The notes under the pieces are model-generated. The model made no database searches, was not told the DNA's origin, and saw only the letters and a program-made list of their open reading frames with translations. DNA of 64,000 bases from Fictibacillus nanhaiensis (GTDB lineage: Bacteria; Bacillota; Bacilli; Bacillales; Fictibacillaceae), in assembly GCA_016401345.1 (NCBI GenBank), contig JAEACG010000002.1:558001-622000 (forward strand), read 5' to 3'. This document shows positions 9,176 through 16,763 of this stretch, in pieces. How positions within the stretch are numbered: the first letter of the stretch is position 1; every line of letters begins with the position of its first letter. Made by a program: the position numbers and the translations under genes.

Positions 9176-9808
9176 ATGAAGTGGAAAAAGTTAACGGTAG
9201 GACCTGTACAAGAGAATACATATATTATCTATAACAATCAGAACGAAGCTATAGTCATCGATCCGGGAAGTGAAGGTAGAAGGATCATACAAGCATTAGA
9301 GTCATTAAAGGTTAGACCTTTAGCTGTTTTATTAACGCATGCTCATTTTGATCATATCGGGGCTGTCGATGACGTCCGTGAAAAATATAATATACCGTTG
9401 TATGTTCATAAAAAAGAAGCAGATTGGTTGAGTGACATAAAAAAGAATGGATCAAAATATTTTGGTCAGAGCATTACAGCAAAGCCAGCAAGCCACATTT
9501 TAACGAATCAAGATAATACCTTGAAGATCGGAAGTTTTTCATTCGAGGTACTAACGACTCCAGGTCATTCGCCGGGAAGTGTTTCGTATTATCATAAAAG
9601 CAGTGGTGCTGTTTTTTCAGGTGATGCATTGTTTGCAGGAAGTATTGGAAGAACAGATCTTCATGGTGGGGATCAGGATGTCTTGATCAATAGCATTCAT
9701 GAAAAGCTGCTTAATCTGCCAGAAGAAACGGTCGTTTTATCAGGTCATGGCCCTGAAACAACAGTGGGAATGGAAATGGATTCGAATCCATTTTTAAGCG
9801 GGTTTTAA
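9176..9808 (+). CDS. yqgX: Metallo-beta-lactamase fold hydrolase, glyoxalase II-like (YqgX)
   Basis: A 210-residue cytoplasmic hydrolase with the full zinc-binding set: THAHFDH at 54-60, His in TPGHSPGS, Asp in SGDALF and His in SGHGPET. This is the compact glyoxalase II-like branch, which acts on thioesters or similar substrates; the true substrate is not evident. ATG 9176 follows GGAGG. The methyltransferase gene begins 2 nt after its stop, so the two are probably translated as a unit. Confidence 0.92.
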   Translation: MKWKKLTVGPVQENTYIIYNNQNEAIVIDPGSEGRRIIQALESLKVRPLAVLLTHAHFDHIGAVDDVREKYNIPLYVHKKEADWLSDIKKNGSKYFGQSITAKPASHILTNQDNTLKIGSFSFEVLTTPGHSPGSVSYYHKSSGAVFSGDALFAGSIGRTDLHGGDQDVLINSIHEKLLNLPEETVVLSGHGPETTVGMEMDSNPFLSGF

Positions 9809-9810
9809 TC

Positions 9811-10896
9811 GTGTTACGCACGAGTTTCCTGCAAAAAAAATTAGAAACAGATGAATGGATAACAATGGAAGAGTTCATGGGACATGCCCTGTATCATCCG
9901 ATAGAGGGTTATTACATGAAACAGAACGTGAAGATCGGTAAAAACGGGGATTTTTATACAGCTAGCCTTGTTTCAGACGTATTTGCTAAAGTATGGGCAG
10001 ATTTATTTGTACGTACGATCGCTGATAATAATCTCGATCCAATCGTCGTGGAGTTTGGGGGAGGAAGCGGTCATTTTGCTCGGCAAGTTCAAGAGAGTTG
10101 GTCTTTACGATCAATCGAACACGTGTCATATGTCATTGTAGAACCGAGTCCGTATCACGCAAGCTTATTGGAAAAGAAGTTGGCTGGATTTCCAATTACG
10201 ATTCTTTGTTCATTGGATGAACTTATACAGCGATACCCATCATTCAAAGGAATTATATTTGCAAATGAAGTTCTTGATGCGTTTCCACTTCGGATCTTTA
10301 AACGAAAAAATGAAGAATGGTATGAAAAAGGAGTCTCTTTTCACAAAAACACTGAAAATCTATGTTTTATTTATCGGCAACTGGAAAATTCATCATTACA
10401 AAAGAAATTGGATGAAATCTTTTCTTTTAGAGACAAAACAAATGAACTTGAAGTTTCCTTTTCCATGCTTAATTGGCTAAAAACCATTTACGAATGGATA
10501 GAAAAAGAATCTTGCTTATTTTTTGTTGATTATGGATTGATTGGGGAAGAGTGGAACATTACACATTTAAAAGAAGGAAGTATAAGGGGCTATTATCGTC
10601 ATCAAATACAAAACAATCCGTTAGCATTTCCCGGGATGATGGATATTACGTATCACATAGATTGGGAACAAGTGATAAAAGCAGGTAAAGATTCTGATGT
10701 AACTACATTACGTTTAAAGAATCAAGGAGATTTCTTATTAGAGGAAGGACTATTATCCTTGTTAAAGGATACACAAAGTCTTGATCCATTCTCAATCGAA
10801 CATAAGAGAAATCGGGCCATACGTTCATTCTTACTCGATCACACACTAGCGAACGGATTCCAAGTTATACAACAAAAAAAGCAGACCGTATCGTAA
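9811..10896 (+). CDS. SAM-dependent methyltransferase, MidA/NDUFAF7 (DUF185) family
   Basis: The 361-residue protein carries a class I SAM-binding motif (VVEFGGGSGHF, about residue 80) and later VDYG and GSIRGYYRHQ blocks of the COG1565 family, whose mitochondrial member NDUFAF7 methylates an arginine of a complex I subunit. The bacterial substrate is unknown. GTG 9811 comes 2 nt after the yqgX stop and has only a weak ribosome site, suggesting coupling. The stop codon at 10894-10896 lies inside the terminator hairpin. Confidence 0.85.
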   Translation: MLRTSFLQKKLETDEWITMEEFMGHALYHPIEGYYMKQNVKIGKNGDFYTASLVSDVFAKVWADLFVRTIADNNLDPIVVEFGGGSGHFARQVQESWSLRSIEHVSYVIVEPSPYHASLLEKKLAGFPITILCSLDELIQRYPSFKGIIFANEVLDAFPLRIFKRKNEEWYEKGVSFHKNTENLCFIYRQLENSSLQKKLDEIFSFRDKTNELEVSFSMLNWLKTIYEWIEKESCLFFVDYGLIGEEWNITHLKEGSIRGYYRHQIQNNPLAFPGMMDITYHIDWEQVIKAGKDSDVTTLRLKNQGDFLLEEGLLSLLKDTQSLDPFSIEHKRNRAIRSFLLDHTLANGFQVIQQKKQTVS

Positions 10897-10911
10897 CGGT
10901 CTGCTTTTTTG
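10878..10911 (+). terminator. Terminator overlapping the methyltransferase stop codon
   Basis: A 12-bp stem AAAGCAGACCGT/ACGGTCTGCTTT is followed by T residues. The TAA stop ends at 10896, at the base of the loop. Confidence 0.92.
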
Positions 10912-10932
10912 TAGCTACTTTTAGAGAACTGA

Positions 10933-11181
10933 TTAATGTCCTCCGCCAGCGCCAGGAGTCATCATAAACGTTGACCAGTATGTAAAACCAACAAAGAAAA
11001 CAGTTAAATAAGCACCAAAGATATAAATATACATACGCTCAGATAAGTTCAAATACCCTAAAGAAACGAACATAATCGTTTGTCCTAAGAACAATAACGC
11101 CATGTCTTGCATATCGCCTAAATAAGCCATGACTCCGATGATTCCAGTCCAAAAGCCTAAAACCTTATACATTCTTGACAT
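10933..11181 (-). CDS. yqgY: YqgY, DUF2626 membrane protein
   Basis: An 82-residue protein with about three hydrophobic segments and a Gly/His-rich end (TPGAGGGH), matching the DUF2626/YqgY family of Bacillaceae. No function is known. ATG 11181 follows GGAGGGG; the longer upstream frame crosses the promoter and is not real. It converges on the methyltransferase gene and is divergent from mgsR, the same arrangement as yqgY-yqgZ in B. subtilis. Confidence 0.88.
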   Translation of the reverse strand: MSRMYKVLGFWTGIIGVMAYLGDMQDMALLFLGQTIMFVSLGYLNLSERMYIYIFGAYLTVFFVGFTYWSTFMMTPGAGGGH

Positions 11182-11223
11182 ATGTATCCCCTCCTTTTTT
11201 CGCCAATACTTGTATCCTTTAGT

Positions 11224-11253
11224 ATTATATATGAGTTTCCACTCACTTGTAAA
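11224..11253 (-). promoter_or_regulatory. Sigma-A promoter of yqgY
   Basis: On the minus strand TTTACA (11253-11248) and a perfect TATAAT (11229-11224) are separated by 18 nt, about 40 nt before the start codon. Confidence 0.7.
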
Positions 11254-11316
11254 TGCCAATTGTAAGCGGATAAATACACAATTAAAAGATAATTCATGAA
11301 TATTAGCTGTTTTTTG

Positions 11317-11342
11317 GTTTATTATGCCTCTTTTAAAGGTAA
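11317..11342 (+). promoter_or_regulatory. Candidate sigma-B promoter of mgsR
   Basis: GTTTAT and AGGTAA separated by 14 nt resemble the sigma-B pattern (GTTTAA, N12-14, GGGTAT). In B. subtilis mgsR is under sigma-B, which supports the assignment. The implied leader is very short. Confidence 0.45.
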
Positions 11343-11366
11343 TGTAAACCAAAAGGAGTGAGTCTT

Positions 11367-11756
11367 ATGAGTTCAATAACATTCTACACATACCCAAGCT
11401 GCACGTCGTGCCGTAAAGCAAAAATGTGGCTTAAGCAAAATAAAGTATCGTTTGATGAAAGACACCTATTTAAAGAAACGCCAACGGTTGAAGAACTTAG
11501 AGAGCTATTGAAACTTACAAAGTATGGAACAGAAGATATCCTGGCTAAAAGAAGTCAGTCATTTAAATCACTAGATGTTGATATCTATGATCTTTCAACC
11601 AATGAACTATTAACGCTATTGAGTAAAAATCCGAAACTGTTGAAGCGGCCATTAGTGACAGACGGAAAACAGCTCATTGCGGGGTATAGTCCTGGAGATA
11701 TGAAAAAATTATGTTCAACAAAAGAAAAAGAACACATCTCTAGTCATGTGTCCTGA
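11367..11756 (+). CDS. mgsR: MgsR, Spx/ArsC-family stress regulator
   Basis: MgsR modulates part of the general stress response by interacting with RNA polymerase; its CxxC pair acts as a redox switch. The 129-residue protein starts with FYTYPSCTSCRKAK (Cys12 and Cys15) and carries the thioredoxin-like Spx fold with RPLVTDGK near residue 95. It matches YqgZ/MgsR better than Spx itself by its start and position next to yqgY. ATG 11367 is 7 nt after AAAGGAGTG. Regulation by sigma-B is likely. Confidence 0.88.
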   Translation: MSSITFYTYPSCTSCRKAKMWLKQNKVSFDERHLFKETPTVEELRELLKLTKYGTEDILAKRSQSFKSLDVDIYDLSTNELLTLLSKNPKLLKRPLVTDGKQLIAGYSPGDMKKLCSTKEKEHISSHVS

Positions 11757-11762
11757 ATATAG

Positions 11763-11796
11763 CACTCTTTGCTTTTAAAGAGTGTTATTTTTTTTT
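11763..11796 (+). terminator. Terminator of mgsR
   Basis: CACTCTTT and AAAGAGTG form an 8-bp stem with a 6-nt loop, followed by a long T run that abuts the 3' end of the minus-strand tRNA gene. Confidence 0.85.
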
Positions 11797-11870
11797 GGCT
11801 GGGCTAGCTGGATTCGAACCAACGCATGACGGAGTCAAAGTCCGTTGCCTTACCGCTTGGCTATAGCCCA
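11796..11870 (-). tRNA. tRNA-Gln (anticodon TTG)
   Basis: Read on the minus strand this 75-nt segment folds as a standard cloverleaf. The acceptor stem TGGGCTA pairs with TAGCCCA, the anticodon stem ACGGA/TCCGT holds the loop CTTTGAC with anticodon TTG, and the T arm has GGTTCGAATCC. The CCA end is encoded. It is a single tRNA gene between mgsR and comGA. Confidence 0.96.
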
Positions 11871-11908
11871 ATGCAACAATACTAGTATGAGCTCTGTCGA
11901 AATTTATA

Positions 11909-11933
11909 TGCATTCATTTTTTAAAAAAATGCA
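11909..11933 (+). promoter_or_regulatory. AT-rich near-palindrome upstream of comGA, candidate ComK site
   Basis: TGCATT, a run of T, a run of A, and ATGCA form a 25-nt near-perfect inverted repeat ending 4 nt before the likely comGA -35. ComK binds AT-rich A-run/T-run dyads at exactly this place in B. subtilis. The canonical AAAA-N5-TTTT spacing is not clear, so this is inference. Confidence 0.4.
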
Positions 11934-11937
11934 GGAA

Positions 11938-11966
11938 TTGTCGTTTTATGACAGAATTAATATACC
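11938..11966 (+). promoter_or_regulatory. Likely comG operon promoter
   Basis: TTGTCG and TATACC are separated by 17 nt, 29 nt upstream of the TTG start. The weak boxes suit an activator-dependent promoter. Confidence 0.45.
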
Positions 11967-11994
11967 AATCCAAATAAAAGGGAGATGATACCAC

Positions 11995-13101
11995 TTGCCG
12001 ATTAAGCTGTTAGGCAATTCAATCCTTCATGAGTCCGTAGTTCAGAAAGCAACAGACATTCATTTTATACCGATAAAAAAAGGGGGGATCGTTCAATTTC
12101 GTATAGATGATCGGCTGATCGAACACAGAAAGCTTTCTCAAGAAGAGTATATCAGGGTACTCGCTCATTTTAAATATTCTGCAAGAATGGACATTGGCGA
12201 ACATCGCAAGCCACAGAGCGGTTCAATGGACGTTTTGATCAATAATGTAAATGTACATCTTCGTTTTTCATCTATACCATCCGCGTTTAATGAATCACTC
12301 GTCATTCGATTACTTCCTCAGCAAGAAACACTAACTCTTCAAGAACTATCACTTTTTCCTCACGTGTTCCAAAAACTTTTATCCCTTATTAAACGTTCCA
12401 GCGGTCTACTATTGTTCTCTGGCCCAACCGGATCCGGTAAGACCACCATCTTATATTCTTTGCTTCATCACCTTCAGAAAAATTATAAACGGCAAGTAGT
12501 AACTCTTGAAGATCCCGTAGAACGGAAAGTAGATTCGTTTCTGCAGATGGAAATTAATGAAAAAGCAGGTCTGACATATGGTGAAGGTTTCAAGTCATTG
12601 TTGAGGCATGACCCCGATGTGATCATGATCGGTGAGATCAGAGACGAATCGACTGCAAGACTTGTTATTCGTGCATCATTGACGGGACACCTTGTGCTGT
12701 CTACGATGCATGCTGCAGATTGTATCGGGTGTATTGAGCGTCTTCGAGAATTTGGCATTCAAGAAACTGAACTGCAACAAACATTGATGGGTATTGTATC
12801 TCAGCGACTGATTTCAATACCGTGTCCTTTTTGTGGAGACGATTGCGTTGATTTTTGTTTTAAATTCAGAACGTATAGAAGAGCAGGAATCTACGAGATG
12901 CTTTGTAATCAAGAATTATTATCTTCTTTAAGTAAGGTTAGCGTTGACATGCCTACTTATAAAAATCTCTCTTTTTCCTTTAATCATGCCTTTGCAGCAG
13001 GTTATGTAACAAAAGAGAGCTATGAAAGATGGATGGGAGGAGAAACAAAAAGTGATAAGAAGGGGCTGGAAACGGGCTTCGCAAGGGACGTTTCTTTATA
13101 A
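11995..13101 (+). CDS. comGA: ComGA, competence pseudopilus assembly ATPase
   Basis: A GspE/PilB-type secretion ATPase that powers assembly of the transformation pseudopilus on the cytoplasmic side of the membrane. In the 368 residues, the Walker A GPTGSGKT is at 143-150, the Walker B region reads DPDVIMIGEIRD, and a zinc pair CPFC follows near residue 280. It lacks the long N-terminal domain of PilB, as usual for ComGA. TTG 11995 follows AAGGGAGATGA. First gene of comGA-GG; comGB starts inside its 3' end. Confidence 0.96.
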   Translation: MPIKLLGNSILHESVVQKATDIHFIPIKKGGIVQFRIDDRLIEHRKLSQEEYIRVLAHFKYSARMDIGEHRKPQSGSMDVLINNVNVHLRFSSIPSAFNESLVIRLLPQQETLTLQELSLFPHVFQKLLSLIKRSSGLLLFSGPTGSGKTTILYSLLHHLQKNYKRQVVTLEDPVERKVDSFLQMEINEKAGLTYGEGFKSLLRHDPDVIMIGEIRDESTARLVIRASLTGHLVLSTMHAADCIGCIERLREFGIQETELQQTLMGIVSQRLISIPCPFCGDDCVDFCFKFRTYRRAGIYEMLCNQELLSSLSKVSVDMPTYKNLSFSFNHAFAAGYVTKESYERWMGGETKSDKKGLETGFARDVSL

Positions 13102-14083
13102 GCTTGGCTTTTTGTTGGATCAAGGCTACACCATTAACAAGAGCATCGAACTCGTCAGGTCACAGCTTCCACAAAGTAAGCAAGAAGTAGTGGATGATAT
13201 GCTCGAGATCCTTGCTTCTGGAAATTCGGTTATCGAAATCTTTTCACCGCTACAATTGCCAAAGCAAGTAGTAAGTTCGTTATCTATAAACAGTGCGAAC
13301 GGCAACTTGACAAGAAGTCTCATGGAGAACGGGACTTTTATGAACAAAAAAGCTGAATGGCGTACACGTTTGAACAAAGCCATCAGATATCCTCTCTTTC
13401 TTCTATTCCTCACAGCGTGGATTGGGATTGTGTTTTATCAATTCTTATTTCCTCAATTTTCAATCCTATTTTCATCGTTAGAAGTCAAAACTCCGATGTT
13501 TACTACATGGATGCTTACTTTTTTAGGGTTTATACCACTTTTTGGAAAATACTTCCTGTCTTTATGCCTCACTTTATGGATTGTTATTATCGTTTTGAGA
13601 AAGAAAGCAAAGCCTTCTACACAGATGGATCTACTCTTGCGAATTCCAATCTTAAGAAATTTTCTTGTTTTATTGAATACTCATTTTTTTAGTGTGAACT
13701 TCGGCTCGATGCTGCAAAGTGGTTTATCCGTTTCGGACGCTCTTCTTGTTATGGAGGATCACTTAAACAAAGGTTTTTATAAGGAAGAAAGTCAGAGGCT
13801 TCAGAAAGGTCTCTTGAATGGAACTGAACTTACTGATCTTTTGCTTGCGAAGTCATATTTCACGAAAGAACTAGCTGATATCGTTCGCTTTGGATTAGCT
13901 CATGGTGAACTTGGGAGAGAATTAATTTCGTATGGCGAATGGATCTTTAAGGAGTTAGAAGAAAAGATCTACATGTCATTGCAAAAGATACAGCCTATTC
14001 TATTCGCTGGGATTGGAGTTTTTGTCTTACTTATGTTTGCCTCTATGTTATTGCCTATGTTTACACTCATGGAAGCATTATGA
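13052..14083 (+). CDS. comGB: ComGB, pseudopilus inner-membrane platform protein
   Basis: A 343-residue GspF/PilC-family polytopic protein that forms the assembly platform with ComGA. Three hydrophobic segments are visible, around residues 110-145, 160-185 and 315-340, and two related T2SSF domains. GTG 13052 is the best start: GGGAGGAG lies 7 nt upstream, giving a 50-nt overlap with comGA. An in-frame ATG at 13022 has no ribosome site. Confidence 0.94.
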   Translation: MIRRGWKRASQGTFLYKLGFLLDQGYTINKSIELVRSQLPQSKQEVVDDMLEILASGNSVIEIFSPLQLPKQVVSSLSINSANGNLTRSLMENGTFMNKKAEWRTRLNKAIRYPLFLLFLTAWIGIVFYQFLFPQFSILFSSLEVKTPMFTTWMLTFLGFIPLFGKYFLSLCLTLWIVIIVLRKKAKPSTQMDLLLRIPILRNFLVLLNTHFFSVNFGSMLQSGLSVSDALLVMEDHLNKGFYKEESQRLQKGLLNGTELTDLLLAKSYFTKELADIVRFGLAHGELGRELISYGEWIFKELEEKIYMSLQKIQPILFAGIGVFVLLMFASMLLPMFTLMEAL

Positions 14084-14094
14084 GGAGGAAGAAT

Positions 14095-14397
14095 ATGAAA
14101 AATGAAAAAGGATTTACTTTAATTGAAATGATGATCGTGCTCTTGATCATTTCAGTATTGATGCTTATCGCCTTACCGAGTATGACGAAGAACAACAGTC
14201 TCGTAAAATCATTAGGCTGTGAAGCGACCATCGATCTTGTGCAGGGACAAGTTGGAGCGTATGAGGCAGAAAAAAATACTCTGCCTACAATTGAAGAACT
14301 TCATGATGGGGGATATATTGATACGGTAACATGTCCAGACAAAAAAACTTTACTGATCGATAGTAATGGAGTCGTAACTGTGAGCAGTGAGGAGTGA
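14095..14397 (+). CDS. comGC: ComGC, major competence pseudopilin
   Basis: The main subunit of the pseudopilus that draws DNA to the membrane. The 100-residue prepilin begins MKNEKGFTLIEMMIVLLII: prepilin peptidase ComC cuts between Gly and Phe and methylates the Phe. Two later cysteines (SLGCEA and TCPD) can form the conserved intramolecular disulfide. ATG 14095 follows GAGGAGG, 11 nt beyond the comGB stop codon. Confidence 0.95.
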   Translation: MKNEKGFTLIEMMIVLLIISVLMLIALPSMTKNNSLVKSLGCEATIDLVQGQVGAYEAEKNTLPTIEELHDGGYIDTVTCPDKKTLLIDSNGVVTVSSEE

Positions 14398-14852
14398 ATG
14401 AAGGGCTTAAGCACATAAAGAAAAGTCAATTAGGATTTAGTTTGATCGAGATGATGATCGTACTTGTGATCATCGCAACAATCAGAGCTGTTGCGTATCC
14501 CTCGTATGGTAGTTTTCAAAGGAATCGAGAGACCGAATACTTTATACGAACCTTTCAAAAGGACATCGTTCACATGCAGCAAAAAGCGGTAAATGAGAAT
14601 CGAATCTATAACTTATCGATCGATAATGAGAACCATATATATGAGATACGAGGAAACGGCAGTAAAAAACCTGAAAAAAAGATTTTTCCAAAGCACATCT
14701 GGTTTGAGAGCTATTCGATGTTATTAGCTGTGCAATTTAACCAGAATGGAAACATCAGTCGTGCTGGGACAATTTACATCCACTCTGCTAATACTTCATA
14801 TAAGATGGTTTTTCAATTGGGTAAAGGAAAATTTTATGTTGAAAAACAATAA
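14394..14852 (+). CDS. comGD: ComGD, minor pseudopilin
   Basis: A 152-residue minor pseudopilin with the signature LGFSLIEMMIVLVII after a 13-residue basic leader. It probably helps initiate or cap the pseudopilus. The GTG start at 14394 overlaps the comGC stop (GTGA) and has no well-spaced ribosome site, so translation is probably coupled to comGC. The hydrophobic helix contains an Arg (ATIRAVAYP), unusual in this segment. Confidence 0.88.
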   Translation: MNEGLKHIKKSQLGFSLIEMMIVLVIIATIRAVAYPSYGSFQRNRETEYFIRTFQKDIVHMQQKAVNENRIYNLSIDNENHIYEIRGNGSKKPEKKIFPKHIWFESYSMLLAVQFNQNGNISRAGTIYIHSANTSYKMVFQLGKGKFYVEKQ

Positions 14853-15168
14853 TGGTTATTTACTTATTGAAGCTATGTTTGGTGTTTTGTTGATCTCAGT
14901 AGTGTTTTCGATCTGTTTACCTTTCCTATATATCTCGTATCAAGAACAACAAACATCAGAGCAACTATTATATGCGATGACAGAAGCGGATCATGCTGCT
15001 GCAATGAGAAGCATCACTAGGCATGAGACAGATGAGCGTGAGTGGTTAGTTGATGGAACAGAATATAAGCTAAAAACACGAAAAGGTGTGACGGATGAAT
15101 ACAAAACTTGTATTTCGTTCAGAGGTTCTAACAAAAAAGAGTATACCGCGTGTGCGAGTTCATTCTGA
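14836..15168 (+). CDS. comGE: ComGE, minor pseudopilin
   Basis: A 110-residue minor pseudopilin. The N-terminus NNNGYLLIEAMFGVLLIS is a degenerate prepilin signal with Gly-Tyr at the cleavage position. ATG 14836 lies within the comGD 3' end and follows AAAGGAAA. The long frame from 14746 is a shadow of comGD. Part of the comG operon with overlapping genes on both sides. Confidence 0.88.
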   Translation: MLKNNNGYLLIEAMFGVLLISVVFSICLPFLYISYQEQQTSEQLLYAMTEADHAAAMRSITRHETDEREWLVDGTEYKLKTRKGVTDEYKTCISFRGSNKKEYTACASSF

Positions 15169-15592
15169 AATCACCGCGGACAAAAACGGCTATACGCTTG
15201 TAGAATCATTAATTGCTCTAGGTGTATTGATCGTAACTGCTTTGGTAATTTCACTGTTATTAACGCACCTACAAAAACATCCGCAATCTGTTCAGTCTGA
15301 AGAAACAGCATTATTTTTTTCAATGATCGGAAAGGAAATAAGAGAAGCAGCAACAGTTGAGGTGAAGAACAACGCATTGTTTATTACTTTATCAACAGGT
15401 GAAGTGATCAGTTTCACACGTTATCATTCTCTTATTCGAAAACAAGTTAATGGATTAGGTCACGAAGTTTGGGTGCAGAATATTCAAGAGATGAAAGTAG
15501 AAGAAATAAATGGTAGTTTTATTAACGTTACATTGAATGATAAGGAAGGAAATCAAGTTCGTCGTGGTTTTCGGAGAATTGGTTATGAATGA
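15095..15592 (+). CDS. comGF: ComGF, minor pseudopilin
   Basis: The 165-residue protein has NGYTLVESLIALGVLIVT at about 31-48, a prepilin-like segment, after a leader that is long for the family (31 residues). The ATG at 15095 has AAAGGTG upstream; if a later start such as GTG 15148 were used the leader would be of normal size, but no ribosome site is seen there. Overlaps comGE by 74 nt. Confidence 0.85.
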   Translation: MNTKLVFRSEVLTKKSIPRVRVHSEITADKNGYTLVESLIALGVLIVTALVISLLLTHLQKHPQSVQSEETALFFSMIGKEIREAATVEVKNNALFITLSTGEVISFTRYHSLIRKQVNGLGHEVWVQNIQEMKVEEINGSFINVTLNDKEGNQVRRGFRRIGYE

Positions 15593-15959
15593 GAGAGGAA
15601 TGGTTTATCCGTTAATCTTAACTCTTTGCTTTATTATGTTAATTTTCTTTAGTTTTCTAACCGAAAAAGTTGCTTCAGAACGACAGTTTGTTTTTATGCA
15701 AGAAGAGCATCTTAGACAAATTCGATTGATTCAGCAAGGTGTTGATCGAGCACTTGTTTGGGTAGAAGGTCCGGCGGTCTATCCGTCAGAACGTAGCCTA
15801 AGTGTGAACGAGGGGACACTAAAGATGATTGTCACGCAAATATCTGTTGATGAAGTGATGTTCATGATTGAAGCTGTTACAATTCGCCAGTCTACAAAAA
15901 GGGTAAAAGTGTATTATAATGTAACCCAGAAAAGTGTTACAAAATGGGTGGAGGGTTAA
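15585..15959 (+). CDS. comGG: ComGG, minor pseudopilin
   Basis: At 124 residues it has the same length as B. subtilis ComGG. One N-terminal hydrophobic segment (MVYPLILTLCFIMLIFF) follows a short leader without the canonical Gly-Phe/Glu signal, as is typical of ComGG. ATG 15585 overlaps the comGF end by 8 nt and follows CGGAGA. The last comG gene; aroK starts 2 nt after its stop. Confidence 0.87.
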   Translation: MNERGMVYPLILTLCFIMLIFFSFLTEKVASERQFVFMQEEHLRQIRLIQQGVDRALVWVEGPAVYPSERSLSVNEGTLKMIVTQISVDEVMFMIEAVTIRQSTKRVKVYYNVTQKSVTKWVEG

Positions 15960-15961
15960 AT

Positions 15962-16480
15962 TTGAACACCATATATTTAGTCGGTTTCATGGGATGTGGA
16001 AAAACATCTGTAGGGAAGCAGCTTTCAAAACGGTTAGAGGTTCCTCCTTATGATGTCGATTCAACGGTTGAAAAAGATCGCGGACAAACGATAAAAGAAA
16101 TATTTAAAAATGAAGGGGAAGAAGCGTTTCGTAATTACGAGTCTCTTGCTATTCGACAACTGCCCGTACAACATGCTGTTGTTATGACAGGAGGCGGTGC
16201 GGTCGTAAGAGAAGAAAACTTAACGTATATGAAGAACAATGGAATCGTCATCTATTTAAAGACTAGCTTTCCAGTACTTTGGAGTAGGTTGATGAAAGAA
16301 GAAGAGAGAAACAAGAGGCCGATCCTTTTAACTTCTTCAAAAGAAGAGGTACAGAAACTTTTTAACAATAGAAGTTCACATTATGAAAAAAGTGATATCG
16401 AGATCGTCACAGATCAATTAACAACGGAAGAAGTATGCGAACAAATTTTAGAAAAGTTAAGCCGTTTAAATACACAATAA
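15962..16480 (+). CDS. aroK: Shikimate kinase
   Basis: Phosphorylates shikimate at the 3-hydroxyl in aromatic amino acid synthesis. The 172-residue enzyme has the Walker A loop GFMGCGKTS near residue 10, the DVD shikimate contact (YDVDST), the GGG loop (MTGGGAVV) and the lid Arg region (NKRPIL). TTG 15962 is preceded by GGTGGAGGG with 6-nt spacing; the ATG at 15944 is upstream of that site. It is cotranscribed with comG by position. aroQ of the same pathway lies at 32774. Confidence 0.93.
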   Translation: MNTIYLVGFMGCGKTSVGKQLSKRLEVPPYDVDSTVEKDRGQTIKEIFKNEGEEAFRNYESLAIRQLPVQHAVVMTGGGAVVREENLTYMKNNGIVIYLKTSFPVLWSRLMKEEERNKRPILLTSSKEEVQKLFNNRSSHYEKSDIEIVTDQLTTEEVCEQILEKLSRLNTQ

Positions 16481-16526
16481 TTGGCCAAAACTAAGAAGTG
16501 ATTGCTTCAATAAAGGAGTTTTGTCA

Positions 16527-16715
16527 ATGGCCGCAGGATCAGATGTTATTAAGTTCCTTACACAGAGAGTCGTTAAATACTTAGACGAGCCAAAATCAGT
16601 AAGAAAGGAAAGGCGTATCACGAAAAAGAATGAGCGTGAGCCTTTATTAACTTACTTATTTGGAGTTGTTCCGATGGGACTTGGACTAGTGTTTCGTAGA
16701 AAGAGAAAAAAATAA
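16527..16715 (+). CDS. yqzE: YqzE family protein
   Basis: A 62-residue basic protein with the YqzE pattern (VIKFLTQRVVKYLDEP, later PLLTYLFGVVPMGLGLVF) and a C-terminal hydrophobic patch before a Lys/Arg tail. Function is unknown; the gene is a usual companion of comG in Bacillus. ATG 16527 has AAAGGAG 8 nt upstream. It ends at a bidirectional terminator. Confidence 0.88.
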   Translation: MAAGSDVIKFLTQRVVKYLDEPKSVRKERRITKKNEREPLLTYLFGVVPMGLGLVFRRKRKK

Positions 16716-16728
16716 GGCTGGAAAAAGG

Positions 16729-16763
16729 AAGAGCCGGGATACAGTTCCCGGTTCTTATTTTTT
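16729..16763. terminator. Bidirectional terminator between yqzE and yqhG
   Basis: AAGAGCCGGGA pairs with TCCCGGTTCTT around a short loop, with a T run to the right and A run to the left. Confidence 0.9.
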
